Positions 1 through 8,488 of a stretch of 64,000 bases of DNA are shown here, in pieces. A program made the translations under genes and the position numbers. The stretch's first letter is position 1, and the number at the start of each line of letters is the position of its first letter. The stretch lies in the NCBI GenBank assembly GCA_018240785.1, contig JAFEFC010000030.1, forward strand, positions 53,884 through 117,883. The letters run 5' to 3'. The notes below the pieces were generated by a model. That model saw only the letters and a program-made list of their open reading frames with translations, made no database searches and was not told where the DNA came from. Origin of the DNA: Pseudomonadota bacterium. GTDB lineage: Bacteria > Pseudomonadota > Gammaproteobacteria > Burkholderiales > Rhodocyclaceae.

Positions 1-250
1 CAAGCAGTATCGGGAGGCCGACGGCCGCTTCTACTTCAAGTTCGTCGACGGCGACGGGCGCCTGCTGGTGCAGGGCGCAGGCTTCGACTCGCCGCGCGAC
101 GCCGGGCGCTGCGTCGCCGCCCTGAAGCAGGGCACGCCGTTCCACATCGAGGGTGATGGCATGCATGTGGACGGAGCGCGCATCGGCGACCTGGCCGACG
201 GCGTGCATGCCGACGAGGTGCGTCGGGCGCTTGCCTCGCTGGCGGCCTGA
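1..250 (+). CDS. C-terminal end of a protein with a DUF1508/YegP-like tail (possibly tryptophanyl-tRNA synthetase)
   Basis: The reading frame is open from base 2 to the TGA at 248-250, so only the last 82 or so residues are visible. It begins with KQYREADGRFYFKF and continues into a strand-rich segment (LLVQGAGFDSPRDAG) resembling the small DUF1508/YegP fold. From memory, betaproteobacterial tryptophanyl-tRNA synthetases carry such an appended C-terminal module, so that is the favoured identity. No catalytic motif lies inside the window, so the assignment is an inference. The gene reads toward the penicillin-binding protein with a 188-bp gap. Confidence 0.45.
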   Translation, partial: KQYREADGRFYFKFVDGDGRLLVQGAGFDSPRDAGRCVAALKQGTPFHIEGDGMHVDGARIGDLADGVHADEVRRALASLAA

Positions 251-385
251 AGCGCAGGCGCCCGGTTTCCCCTGGAGTCGCGGCCAGGTCCGCGCCCACC
301 GCAGCCCCTCCCGTGGGAGCGCCGACGGCCGCGATCAGGCCCGCACTGGAAGGCGGCGCCAGCGCGGCCCTCGTCAGCCGCCGAT

Positions 386-407
386 GGCATTCCTGTCACG
401 GAATGCC
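386..407. other. perfect 8-bp inverted repeat upstream of the PBP gene
   Basis: GGCATTCC (386-393) and GGAATGCC (400-407) form an uninterrupted 8-bp stem with a 6-nt loop, about 30 bp before the PBP start codon. No T run follows, so it is not a classic terminator. It could be an operator or an mRNA 5' hairpin. Confidence 0.4.
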
Positions 408-438
408 GGATAATTGATGCAGCGCAAAAACTAGAAGA

Positions 439-3400
439 TTGTTGTCCGTGACCCCCGACGTTCCACAAGCAGAACCTGATCCCGCCCCGATCGACCCGGT
501 CGCCCCCGCCCCCGCCGCAGCGACCGACGGGAGCCCCCCGACATCGGCGCCGCCGCCCCGCGGCCGGCCGCGCCCCGGCTTCTTCCGCCTGGTGCGCTGG
601 CTGATGCTCATCGCCCTGCTCGTCGGGTTGACGGCGGCTGCCATCCTGGTGACGGACGAAGTCGTCAGTTCGCGGCTGCAGGCCCGCTACATCAGCCGCT
701 ATGCCGCCACCCTGGACTACGGCCTGGTAGAAGGCGCGAGCGATGCGATCCGCTTCCCGACGCATGGCCCCTTCGACCGCCGCATGGGGTATGCCGATCT
801 CCCGGTCATCGCCCAGCGCCTGACCGAGCGTGGCTTTGCCATCACGCAGCAGGTGCGCTTCTCCGACGAGCTGATGAAATACACCGGTCGCGGCTTCTTC
901 CCGCCCTATCGCGAGAAGACCCATGCCGGCCTGGATCTGGCCGACTGCCGCGGCGAGCCGCTGTACCAGTTCCGCTACCCGTACCGGCACTACGACGGCT
1001 TCGCTGCCGTGCCGCTGCTGGTGGGCCAGGCGCTGATGTTCATCGAGAACCGCGACCTGCTGGACGAATCGCGCCCCCGGCTCAACCCGGCGGTGGACTG
1101 GGTGCGCTTCTCGCGCGCGGTGCTGGGCCAGGTCGGGCGCATGGTCAATCAGGACCTCGACGCCCCCGGCGGCAGCACCCTGGCGACGCAGATCGAGAAA
1201 TATCGCCATTCGCCCGACGGCGTGACCTACGACGCGCGCGAGAAGCTGCGCCAGATGGTGTCGGCCAGCGTGCGTGCCTACCGCAACGGCGAGGAAACGC
1301 TGCCGGTGCGCCGTGAGCTGCTGCTCGACTACCTGAACACCGTGCCGCTGTCGGCGGCGCCCGGCCACGGCGAAGTCAATGGCCTGGGCGACGGCCTGTG
1401 GGTGTGGTTCGGTGCCGATTTCGACAAGGTCAACGCGCTGCTTTCCGCGCCGCCTGGCGACGGCAGCACGCTGGCGGCGCAGGGCCGTGCGCTGCGCCAG
1501 GTGGTGGCGCTGATGATCGCGCACCGCCGGCCGTCCTTCTATCTTTCGCGCAGTGGCCGCGACGACCTCGCCCAGCTCACCGACAGCTACGTGCGCCTGC
1601 TTGCGGAGGCGAGGTTCGTCGCGCCCGCGCTGCGCGACGCGGCGCTCGCCGAGCCGTTGAAGTTCCGCGATCTGGTGAAGGACCCGGCGGTGCTGCCGGC
1701 CGACCTCGGCAAGGGCGCGACGGCGATCCGCACGCGGCTGGCCGGCATGCTCGACGCCTCGCTCTACGAGCTGGACCGCTTCGACCTCGACGCCACTGCG
1801 ACGCTGGATGGCCCGCTGCAGCAGGCGGTGAGCGATTTCCTCGGCAAGCTGCGCGACCCCGGCTTCGCCCGCAGCCAGGGCCTGATCGGCGAGCGCATGC
1901 TCACGCCCGAGCGCATCGACGCCGTGCGCTACAGCTTCAACCTGGTGGAGCGGACGCCCGGCGGCAACCGCGTGCGGGTGCAGACCGACACGTCCGACCA
2001 GCTTTTCGACATCAACGAGAGCAGCAAGCTCGAGCTGGGCTCCACCGCCAAGCTGCGCGTGCTGGCCACCTACCTCGAGATCGTCGCCGAACTGCATGGC
2101 CGCTTTGCCGGACAGTCGGCTGCGGACCTGCGCCGCGTCGAGGTCGCGCAGCGCGACAACATCTCGCGCTGGGCGATCGACTACCTCGCCCATGCCGCCG
2201 ACCGCAGCCTGCCGGTGATGCTCGAAGCGGCGCTCGAGCGCCACTATTCCGCCAGTCCGGGCGAGAGCTTCTTCACCGGTGGCGGCGTGCACACTTTCAG
2301 CAACTTCAATGCCTCGGACGACGGTCGCAGCCCGACGATGCGCGAAGCCTTGCAGGGGTCGATCAACCTGCCCTTCGTGCGCCTGATGCGCGACGTCGTG
2401 CGCCACACCATGTACCAGGTGCCGGGCAGCACCGCACAGCTGCTCGACGACGCCGACGACCCGCGGCGCATGGAATACCTTGCCCGCTTCGCCGACCGCG
2501 AAGGCCAGGTCTTCCTGCGCCGCTTCTGGCGCAAGTACCAGGGCAAGACGCCGGACGAGGTGCAGGAAGCCTTCCTCGACGGCCTGCGCCCCGGCGCCGA
2601 GCGCCTCGCTGCGGTGTTCCGCTACCTGTCGCCGCAGGCCTCGCCGGACGAACTGGGCGCCTTCCTGCGCAAGCGCCTGGACGATGCGGAGCTGACGTCC
2701 GCGCGTGTCGAGCAGCTCTACAAGCGCACCGCGCCTGAAGCCTACGACCTGCCGGATCGCGGCTATGTCGCGCGCGTGCATCCGCTGGAGCTGTGGCTGG
2801 TCGGCTATCTGTCGGCCAAGCCGGAGGCGAGCTGGCAGGAGGCGGTGGAAGCGAGCGCCGAGGAGCGCCAGGAGGTCTATCGCTGGCTGTTCCGCACCCG
2901 CTTCAAGGGGGCGCAGGATTCACGCATCTACACCATGCTGGAAGTCGAAGCCTTCCTCGACATCCACCGGCGGTGGGTGCGGCTGGGCTATCCCTTCGAC
3001 CACCTGGTGCCGTCCTACGCCACCGCGCTCGGCAGTTCGGGCGACCGCCCGGCGGCACTGGCCGACCTGATGGGCATCATCGTCAATGGCGGCGTGCGCC
3101 TGCCCACCGCGCGCATCGAGCGGCTGCGCTTCGCCGCCGACACGCCCTACGAGACGCGCTTCGCGCGCCGCGCCGCGGAGGGCGAGCGGCTCATGGCGCC
3201 CGAAGTGGCGGCGGCGCTGCGCAATGCGCTGTCCGAGGTGGTGGAGGGCGGCACTGCGCGGCGGCTGTCGGGCGCGTTCAAGCTCGCCGACGGCACTGCG
3301 TTGGTGGTGGGCGGCAAGACCGGCACTGGCGACAACCGCATCGCCATCGGCCGCGGCGGCGCCAAGGGGCTGGCGCTCAACCGCACCGCGACCTTCGTCT

Positions 3401-3642
3401 TCTACATCGGCGAGAACCATTTCGGCACGCTGACGGCCTACGTGATTGGCCCCGAGGCGTCAGGCTACCGCTTCACGTCCGGCCTGCCGGTGCAGATCCT
3501 GAAGTCCATGGGGCCGATGCTGCTGCCTTATCTCGAACCGCATGCCAGCGGCGGCTGCGCGGCGCCGAGGCTTGAGCCGGCGGGCGCGGCCGGCAATAAT
3601 CCGGCGCTCCCCGCCACAACGACAGAGATCCAAGATGACTGA
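439..3642 (+). CDS. class A penicillin-binding protein (PBP1-type glycosyltransferase/transpeptidase)
   Basis: Bifunctional peptidoglycan synthase of 1067 aa, anchored in the inner membrane with its catalytic domains in the periplasm. A proline-rich cytoplasmic tail is followed by one membrane helix at about 55-72. The GT51 glycosyltransferase domain shows the catalytic Glu in FIENRD (about 203), GGSTLATQ (about 244) and LLLDYLN. The transpeptidase has SxxK (STAK, Ser about 535), SxN (SIN, about 641) and KTG (about 960). The SxN-to-KTG distance of about 320 residues is much longer than usual, implying an inserted domain. The frame opens at a TTG (439) with another TTG at 442 and a GTG at 448, so the exact start is uncertain. 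Its stop overlaps the next gene by 8 bp. Confidence 0.9.
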   Translation: MLSVTPDVPQAEPDPAPIDPVAPAPAAATDGSPPTSAPPPRGRPRPGFFRLVRWLMLIALLVGLTAAAILVTDEVVSSRLQARYISRYAATLDYGLVEGASDAIRFPTHGPFDRRMGYADLPVIAQRLTERGFAITQQVRFSDELMKYTGRGFFPPYREKTHAGLDLADCRGEPLYQFRYPYRHYDGFAAVPLLVGQALMFIENRDLLDESRPRLNPAVDWVRFSRAVLGQVGRMVNQDLDAPGGSTLATQIEKYRHSPDGVTYDAREKLRQMVSASVRAYRNGEETLPVRRELLLDYLNTVPLSAAPGHGEVNGLGDGLWVWFGADFDKVNALLSAPPGDGSTLAAQGRALRQVVALMIAHRRPSFYLSRSGRDDLAQLTDSYVRLLAEARFVAPALRDAALAEPLKFRDLVKDPAVLPADLGKGATAIRTRLAGMLDASLYELDRFDLDATATLDGPLQQAVSDFLGKLRDPGFARSQGLIGERMLTPERIDAVRYSFNLVERTPGGNRVRVQTDTSDQLFDINESSKLELGSTAKLRVLATYLEIVAELHGRFAGQSAADLRRVEVAQRDNISRWAIDYLAHAADRSLPVMLEAALERHYSASPGESFFTGGGVHTFSNFNASDDGRSPTMREALQGSINLPFVRLMRDVVRHTMYQVPGSTAQLLDDADDPRRMEYLARFADREGQVFLRRFWRKYQGKTPDEVQEAFLDGLRPGAERLAAVFRYLSPQASPDELGAFLRKRLDDAELTSARVEQLYKRTAPEAYDLPDRGYVARVHPLELWLVGYLSAKPEASWQEAVEASAEERQEVYRWLFRTRFKGAQDSRIYTMLEVEAFLDIHRRWVRLGYPFDHLVPSYATALGSSGDRPAALADLMGIIVNGGVRLPTARIERLRFAADTPYETRFARRAAEGERLMAPEVAAALRNALSEVVEGGTARRLSGAFKLADGTALVVGGKTGTGDNRIAIGRGGAKGLALNRTATFVFYIGENHFGTLTAYVIGPEASGYRFTSGLPVQILKSMGPMLLPYLEPHASGGCAAPRLEPAGAAGNNPALPATTTEIQDD

Positions 3643-4030
3643 ACGCCAAGCCATCATCCCGCAGGGGATGGAATATGTTTACGACCGCATCCACTACGCG
3701 CCGGCGGTGCGCGTGGGCGACGCGATCTACGTGTCCGGCCAGATCGGCCGCGACGACAACGGCCAGCTGGTGGAAGGCACCGAGGCGCAGATCGTGCAAG
3801 CCTTCGAGAACCTGAAGAAGGTGCTCGCGGCGGCCGGTGCGCAGTTGAGCGACATCGTTGATCTCACCACTTTCCACACCGACATGCGCGACCTGCAGTT
3901 GTTCATGAAGGTCAGGGATCGCTACCTGACGCAGGACTTCCCGGCGTGGACGGCCATTGGCGCGGCCTCGCTCGGCGGCGCGCCGGGCTACCTCATCGAG
4001 ATCAAGGCGGTGGCGGTGCTGAGGCGCTGA
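3635..4030 (+). CDS. RidA/YjgF-family enamine/imine deaminase
   Basis: A 131-aa cytosolic protein of the RidA (YjgF/YER057c) family. Members hydrolyse reactive enamine/imine intermediates or act in degradation pathways as small homotrimers. Family hallmarks visible are the VSGQIG strand after the ligand loop, the long helix around ENLKKVLAAAGA, and the region of the conserved C-terminal segment. The ATG at 3635 is chosen because homologous sequence starts there (MTERQAIIP); the longer open frame upstream lies inside the PBP gene. It overlaps the PBP stop by 8 bp, suggesting translational coupling. The residues near the end (YLIEIKAVAVL) lack the classical CxxIE-type motif of housekeeping RidA, so it may belong to a divergent subgroup. 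Confidence 0.85.
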   Translation: MTERQAIIPQGMEYVYDRIHYAPAVRVGDAIYVSGQIGRDDNGQLVEGTEAQIVQAFENLKKVLAAAGAQLSDIVDLTTFHTDMRDLQLFMKVRDRYLTQDFPAWTAIGAASLGGAPGYLIEIKAVAVLRR

Positions 4031-4055
4031 GGCGCGCACCGCTGCGTCCTGAGCG

Positions 4056-4496
4056 TTGGCCATCCAGCCCAGGCTCCGCTCGCTGCCCGATCGGCTGCGC
4101 CAGATCGCGCTGTTCGAGATCGGCGGCCTGCTGCTGATCACGCCGCCCTTCGCCTGGCTGAGCGGTGTGCCGGTGACGGAATCACTCGGCCTGCTGGCGG
4201 TGCTGGCGCTGATGGCAGCGGTGTGGAACGGCGCCTACAACACCGCCTTCGACTGGTTCGAAGGCCGGCTCACCGGCCGCACTGCCGACCGTCGGCCGTT
4301 CCGCCTGCGTTGCCTGCATGCGGTGGGCTTCGAGACCGGCCTGCTGCTGATGACGCTGCCGGTCATCGTGTGGTGGACCGGCATGGGCTGGGTCGATGCG
4401 CTGGTTGCCGACATCGGCCTGGCGGCCAGCTACACCCTGTACGCGCTGGCGTTCAACCTGGCCTACGACAGGGTGTTTCCGATCGCGCCGCGCTGA
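4056..4496 (+). CDS. PACE-family multidrug/chlorhexidine efflux transporter
   Basis: A 146-aa integral inner-membrane protein with four predicted helices arranged as two tandem two-helix repeats. This is the architecture of the proteobacterial antimicrobial compound efflux (PACE, BTP domain) family, typified by AceI. Characteristic sequence includes WNGAYNTAFDWFE after helix 2 and YALAFNLAYDRVFP at the end of helix 4; these repeat-end motifs are family signatures. The natural substrate is probably a short-chain diamine exported by proton antiport. The frame begins at TTG (4056) with no convincing Shine-Dalgarno; no ATG or GTG gives a full first helix. It sits 25 bp after the RidA gene and converges with mscS. 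Confidence 0.85.
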   Translation: MAIQPRLRSLPDRLRQIALFEIGGLLLITPPFAWLSGVPVTESLGLLAVLALMAAVWNGAYNTAFDWFEGRLTGRTADRRPFRLRCLHAVGFETGLLLMTLPVIVWWTGMGWVDALVADIGLAASYTLYALAFNLAYDRVFPIAPR

Positions 4497-4508
4497 CGCG
4501 GTGCGGGC

Positions 4509-5330
4509 TCAGCTCCCCGCCTGCTGCACGATGACCGCCTGCGCCGGCATCGGCGCCGGGAATCCCGCGGCTGCCAGCGCCTCGCGGATCACGCGGTTGC
4601 CGTCGAAGTAGACCTGCCAGTAGTGGTCGGTGTGGCAGAAGGGGCGCACCGCGAGGATCGGACCGACGAGGTTGAAGTCGAGGATCTCCACTTCCGGTGC
4701 CGGGTCGGGCAGCACGTTGGGCACCGCCAGCAGCTTCTCACGCAGCAGCGCCATCGCCGCGACATGGTCGGCACTGCCCGCGAGCTGGCACTTCAGTTCG
4801 ACGCGGCGGTAGGCGTTGTGCGAGAAGTTCTGGATCGTGTCGCCGAACACCTTGCCGTTGCCGACCAGGGTCATGACGTTGTCAGGGGTGTCGATCGCGG
4901 TGGCGAACAGGCCGATTTCCTTCACCGTGCCGACCACGCCGGCCGCGCTGATGAAGTCGCCCACCTTGAACGGACGCAGCACGACGAGGAAGATGCCGGC
5001 GGCGAGGTTGCCGAGCAGGCCACCCCAAGCGGCGCCGATGGCGATGCCGATGCCTGCCACGAGGGCGGCGAAGGTGGTCGTCTGCACGCCGAAGTAGCCG
5101 AGGATGGCCACCACCAGCACGATGTTCAGGGTCACGGTGAGGAAGCTGCCGACGTAGCGCATCAGCGTAGGGTCCACCTTCTGCCGGCTCATGGCCTGCT
5201 GCAGCAGGCGGCCGGCCAGTCCGATCAGCCAGCGGCCGATGATCCAGAAGATGATCGCGCCGACGATCTTGAGGCCGATGTCGGTGGCGTAGGTCATCGC
5301 CAACTGCCGGTAGTTTTCAACTTGGTCCAT
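4509..5330 (-). CDS. small-conductance mechanosensitive channel, MscS family
   Basis: A 273-aa inner-membrane channel that opens under hypo-osmotic tension. Three N-terminal helices are visible. The third, pore-lining helix carries the alternating small-residue pattern (GIAIGAAWGGLLGNLAAG), followed by the conserved FKVGDFI turn into the beta domain and a C-terminal alpha/beta domain. The length matches minimal MscS proteins such as the 286-aa E. coli MscS. The start at 5330 (MDQVENYR) is preferred over the in-frame ATG at 5378, because homology begins there and the extra 16 residues look unstructured. It is convergent with the PACE transporter and divergent from murB. Confidence 0.92.
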   Translation of the reverse strand: MDQVENYRQLAMTYATDIGLKIVGAIIFWIIGRWLIGLAGRLLQQAMSRQKVDPTLMRYVGSFLTVTLNIVLVVAILGYFGVQTTTFAALVAGIGIAIGAAWGGLLGNLAAGIFLVVLRPFKVGDFISAAGVVGTVKEIGLFATAIDTPDNVMTLVGNGKVFGDTIQNFSHNAYRRVELKCQLAGSADHVAAMALLREKLLAVPNVLPDPAPEVEILDFNLVGPILAVRPFCHTDHYWQVYFDGNRVIREALAAAGFPAPMPAQAVIVQQAGS

Positions 5331-5528
5331 GGTCTTGTTCCGCGGTGGTTGAAAGGTCTGGGAGATCTCGCAATTCATTCATGCTAGCCCCAGTTGTTGA
5401 TGTCTGCATGACGAAGTCGCCCCGGGCTGCGCGGCGTCAGGCGCTGCGTGCCACGCGACGAGCTGGAGGATTGCAATCCCGCCCGCTGCGGCCTATCGTG
5501 CGCCGCTCCCTCGCTCCGGATTGCCGCC

Positions 5529-6554
5529 GTGACCGCCTCGCCCCTTCCCGTTGCCGATGCCGACCTGACCCCGCTCAACACTTTCGGGCTGCCTGCCCGT
5601 GCGCACCGGCTGCTCGCCCTGACGTCGGTGGACCAGCTTGCTGCGCTGGCGGCCAGCCCCGAGTGGACGCTCATGCCCCGGCTGGTGCTGGGCGGCGGCA
5701 GCAACCTGATCTTCAGCGGCGATTTTGGCGGCACTGTGCTGAAAGTGGAGATCGGCGGCCGCCGCCTGGTGGCGGAGGACGACGAGGCGTGGGTGGTGGA
5801 GGCCGGCGCCGGCGAGAGCTGGCACGAGTTCGTGCGCTGGACGCTGGCGCAGGGCTGGCCCGGGCTGGAGAACCTGTCGCTGATCCCGGGCACGGTGGGC
5901 GCGGCGCCGATCCAGAACATCGGCGCCTATGGTCTGGAGATGGCGGAGCGTTTCGAGTCGCTGGATGCGATGGAGCTGGCGACCGGGGTGGCGCGCGTCT
6001 TCACTGCGGCGGACTGCGCCTTCGGCTATCGCGACAGCGTGTTCAAGCGCAACCCCGGCCGCAGGTTGGTGACGGCGGTGCGCTTCCGGCTGCCGAAGCA
6101 CTGGGCGCCGCTGACGCGTTATGCGGATGTGGCGCGCGAGCTGGAAGCGCAGGGCATCGCGCAGCCGACCGCGCTGCAGGTGTCCGATGCGGTGATCGCG
6201 ATCCGGCGGCGCAAGCTGCCCGATCCGGCGCTGATCGGCAATGCGGGCAGCTTCTTCAAGAATCCGGTGGTGGATGCTGCGACCCATGCGCGGCTCGCGG
6301 CGGCGCATCCTTCCATGCCGGCCTATTTGCAGACCGATGGCGGCGTGAAGTTGGCGGCGGGCTGGCTGATCGAGCAGGCGGGGTGGAAGGGGCGCGATCT
6401 CGGGCCAGTGGGCTGCTATGAGCGTCAGGCGCTGGTGCTGGTGAATCGCGGTGGTGCCAGCGGCGCGGATGTACGGCGCATCGCGGCGGCGATCCAGGCC
6501 GACGTGCTGGCGCGCTTTGGCGTGCAGATCGAGCCGGAGCCGGTGTTCGTGTGA
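5529..6554 (+). CDS. murB: UDP-N-acetylenolpyruvoylglucosamine reductase MurB
   Basis: Cytosolic flavoenzyme that reduces UDP-GlcNAc-enolpyruvate to UDP-MurNAc with NADPH, the second committed step of peptidoglycan synthesis. Visible are NTFGLPA at the N-terminus, the FAD-binding LGGGSNLIF and [19 protein letters not shown], the type I signature FGYRDSVFK, and the catalytic Ser in [10 protein letters not shown] (about 241). The GTG start at 5529 gives 341 aa, practically the E. coli length (342); an upstream GTG at 5448 would add 27 unlikely residues. It is a stand-alone gene here, followed by the urt regulatory region. Confidence 0.95.
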   Translation: MTASPLPVADADLTPLNTFGLPARAHRLLALTSVDQLAALAASPEWTLMPRLVLGGGSNLIFSGDFGGTVLKVEIGGRRLVAEDDEAWVVEAGAGESWHEFVRWTLAQGWPGLENLSLIPGTVGAAPIQNIGAYGLEMAERFESLDAMELATGVARVFTAADCAFGYRDSVFKRNPGRRLVTAVRFRLPKHWAPLTRYADVARELEAQGIAQPTALQVSDAVIAIRRRKLPDPALIGNAGSFFKNPVVDAATHARLAAAHPSMPAYLQTDGGVKLAAGWLIEQAGWKGRDLGPVGCYERQALVLVNRGGASGADVRRIAAAIQADVLARFGVQIEPEPVFV

Positions 6555-6583
6555 GTTGCGGTTTGCAGTTTGGGGCTTGGGGG

Positions 6584-6694
6584 AGCTAACCGCCGGGTGC
6601 GCCGGGTATTCGCTCTGCAGGCTGCGGAACTCGCTCCCTGCGGTCACTCGGACAGTCCTCGCCTGCGCCGCGAATACCCGACGCACCCGGCTTG
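6584..6694. repeat. dispersed palindromic repeat, copy 1 of 5
   Basis: Long imperfect palindrome with arms 6593-6622 and 6661-6690 (26 of 30 positions complementary). They enclose the family core GGCTGCGGAACTCGC ... GACAGTCCTCGCC. The same core recurs in copies at 12213-12328, 12468-12576, 19311-19430 and 24293-24394. The arm sequences differ between copies but remain self-complementary. Confidence 0.85.
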
Positions 6695-6811
6695 ACGTCG
6701 GGCGGAGTTCGTAGCTGCGCTTGCGGCGTCTGGCCCCCGGGACTTGGCTCATGTCTGGGTTTCGAGCGCCGGCCTTCCTGTCTGCTGCACTGATCTGAGC
6801 GTTTCTCCTTC

Positions 6812-6826
6812 GCACTGTTGCGGTGC
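6812..6826. promoter_or_regulatory. putative NtrC enhancer box upstream of urtA
   Basis: GCACT-GTTGC-GGTGC matches the NtrC dyad GCACC-N5-GGTGC at 9 of 10 positions. It lies about 170 bp upstream of the sigma-54 -24 element, a usual distance for a sigma-54 enhancer. Confidence 0.55.
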
Positions 6827-6990
6827 GCGGGGGCTGCTGCGTCGCATCAAGCCTGGGCGTACGCGCATTTTTGCTGGTTGGGCAATCCGCAGTGGTGCAT
6901 CGTCGGTGAAATCGGTGCTGTCGCCGCAGGCCCAGTGTTTCCGGCGGTTCTGCCGTGGTCGTGCCTTCCCGGGCCGCTTCTGGCGCTACG

Positions 6991-7006
6991 TGGCACACCC
7001 CTTGCT
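6991..7006 (+). promoter_or_regulatory. sigma-54 (RpoN) promoter of urtABCDE
   Basis: TGGCAC (6991-6996), five bases, then TTGCT (7002-7006), with the invariant GG-N10-GC spacing. This is a near-perfect -24/-12 match. The expected start of transcription is near 7017, leaving a leader of about 55 nt before the urtA ATG. Confidence 0.8.
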
Positions 7007-7070
7007 GTTAGCTGATCGACAACGCGTTTTGCCGTTGTGCATCTCTCAGCTCACAACAAGGGGTCCGTCG

Positions 7071-8324
7071 ATGAACCGTCGCAATTTCGTCAAAGCGCTC
7101 ACGCTGTCCGCTTCCATCGCCGCCATCGGCCTGCCCGTCGGGGCGCACGCGGCCGACACGATCAAGGTCGGCATCCTGCATTCATTGTCGGGGACGATGG
7201 CGATCTCCGAGACCGCACTGAAGAACGTCGCCCTGATGACGATCGAGGAGATCAACGCCAAGGGGGGCGTGATGGGCAAGAAGCTCGAACCGGTGGTGGT
7301 CGACCCGGCGTCCAACTGGCCGCTGTTCGCGGAGAAGGCGCGCCAGTTGGTGGCGCAGGACAAGGTCGCGGCGGTGTTCGGCTGCTGGACGTCGGTGTCG
7401 CGCAAGTCGGTGAACCCGGTGTTCAAGGAGCTCAACGGCCTGTTGTTCTATCCGGTGCAGTACGAAGGCGAGGAGCTGGAGAAGAACGTCTTCTATACCG
7501 GCGCCGCGCCCAACCAGCAGGCGATCCCGGCGGTGGAGTACCTGATGAGCGAGGAGGGCGGTGCCGCCAAGCGCTTCGTGCTGCTCGGCACCGACTACGT
7601 GTATCCGCGCACCACCAACAAGATCCTGCGCGCCTTCCTCAAGAGCAAGGGCGTGGCCGATGCGGACATCATGGAGGACTACACCCCCTTCGGCCATGCC
7701 GACTACCAGACCATCATCGCCAACATCAAGAAGTTCGCCGCGGCGGGCAAGAAGACGGCGGTGATCTCGACGATCAACGGGGATTCCAATGTGCCCTTCT
7801 ACAAGGAACTCGGCAACGCCGGCCTCAAGGCCACCGACGTGCCGGTGGTGGCGTTCTCGGTCGGCGAGGAGGAGCTGCGCGGCGTGGATACGAAGCCGCT
7901 GGTCGGCCACCTGGCGGCGTGGAACTACTTCATGTCGCTGAAGAACCCGGAAAACGCCGCCTTCGTGAAGAAGTATCGCGACTGGGCGAAGAAGAACGGC
8001 GTGCCCAATGCCGACACCGTGGTCACCAATGACCCGATGGAGGCGACCTACGTCGGCATCTACATGTGGAAGCAGGCGGTGGAGAAGGCCAAGTCCACCG
8101 ATACCGACAAGGTCATCGCCGCGCTCGGCGGGCAGACCTTCAAGGCGCCGTCGGGCTTCACGCTGACCATGGACAAGACCAACCACCACCTGCACAAGCC
8201 GGTGTACATCGGTGAAGTGCGCGGCGACGGCCAGTTCGACGTGGTGTGGAAGACCAAGGAGCCGATCCGCGCCCAGCCGTGGAGCCCGTTCATTCCCGGC
8301 AACGAGTCCAAGCAGGGAATCTGA
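7071..8324 (+). CDS. urtA: urea ABC transporter substrate-binding protein UrtA
   Basis: Periplasmic urea receptor of 417 aa that delivers urea to the UrtBC permease. The N-terminus (MNRRNFVKALTLS, cleavage after GAHA) is a Tat-type signal with the twin arginine, usual for UrtA. The mature part has the type I periplasmic fold of branched-chain amino-acid receptors (IKVGILHSLSGTMAISE), and characteristic UrtA segments such as FGCWTSVSRKSV, LFYPVQYEGEE and LLGTDYVYPRTTN. ATG 7071 is chosen because it starts the signal peptide and follows the purine-rich ACAAGGGG. It is the first gene of the urt operon, directly downstream of a sigma-54 promoter. Confidence 0.96.
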   Translation: MNRRNFVKALTLSASIAAIGLPVGAHAADTIKVGILHSLSGTMAISETALKNVALMTIEEINAKGGVMGKKLEPVVVDPASNWPLFAEKARQLVAQDKVAAVFGCWTSVSRKSVNPVFKELNGLLFYPVQYEGEELEKNVFYTGAAPNQQAIPAVEYLMSEEGGAAKRFVLLGTDYVYPRTTNKILRAFLKSKGVADADIMEDYTPFGHADYQTIIANIKKFAAAGKKTAVISTINGDSNVPFYKELGNAGLKATDVPVVAFSVGEEELRGVDTKPLVGHLAAWNYFMSLKNPENAAFVKKYRDWAKKNGVPNADTVVTNDPMEATYVGIYMWKQAVEKAKSTDTDKVIAALGGQTFKAPSGFTLTMDKTNHHLHKPVYIGEVRGDGQFDVVWKTKEPIRAQPWSPFIPGNESKQGI

Positions 8325-8353
8325 GCGGCTGCCATCGCCGACGTGTTTCTTCC

Positions 8354-8462
8354 CGGGGCCGGCTGGCCTGTCCGGCCCCGCGGTGGAGGGCGAGTCCACC
8401 GTAGGTGCGCAGGCCGTTTCTCTCCTCCCGTGCAGCGCCTTGGGGCCGGCTGCGGCCGGCCC
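8354..8462 (+). other. two strong intercistronic hairpins between urtA and urtB
   Basis: Stem 1 pairs CGGGGCCGG (8354-8362) with CCGGCCCCG (8372-8380). Stem 2 pairs GGGCCGGC (8443-8450) with GCCGGCCC (8455-8462). Neither has a T run, so they more likely act as 3'-end stabilisers or partial terminators that keep binding-protein mRNA in excess over permease mRNA. Confidence 0.5.
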
Positions 8463-8488
8463 GTCTTTCCCTACGGATGGGAATTCAG

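Larger units (their letters stand above)
6555..7070. other. 516-bp regulatory intergenic region between murB and urtA
   Basis: No gene is supported here. The open frame that runs in-frame into urtA from 6744 has no homology upstream of the signal peptide. The region holds, in order, a palindromic repeat element, an NtrC-type box, a sigma-54 promoter and the urtA ribosome-binding site, each described separately. Confidence 0.7.

Noticed and set aside
300-340. GTGGGAGCGCCGACGGCCGC, resembling half of a REP hairpin
   Set aside because: The matching second arm is not convincing, so it is not listed as a repeat.
31-2781. 916-aa open frame on the minus strand
   Set aside because: Antisense shadow of the PBP gene; composition is the Arg/Ala/Gly/His-rich noise typical of high-GC antisense frames and the plus-strand protein has clear catalytic motifs.
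6744-7070. in-frame extension upstream of UrtA
   Set aside because: It would bury the Tat signal peptide inside the protein and overlap the sigma-54 promoter.
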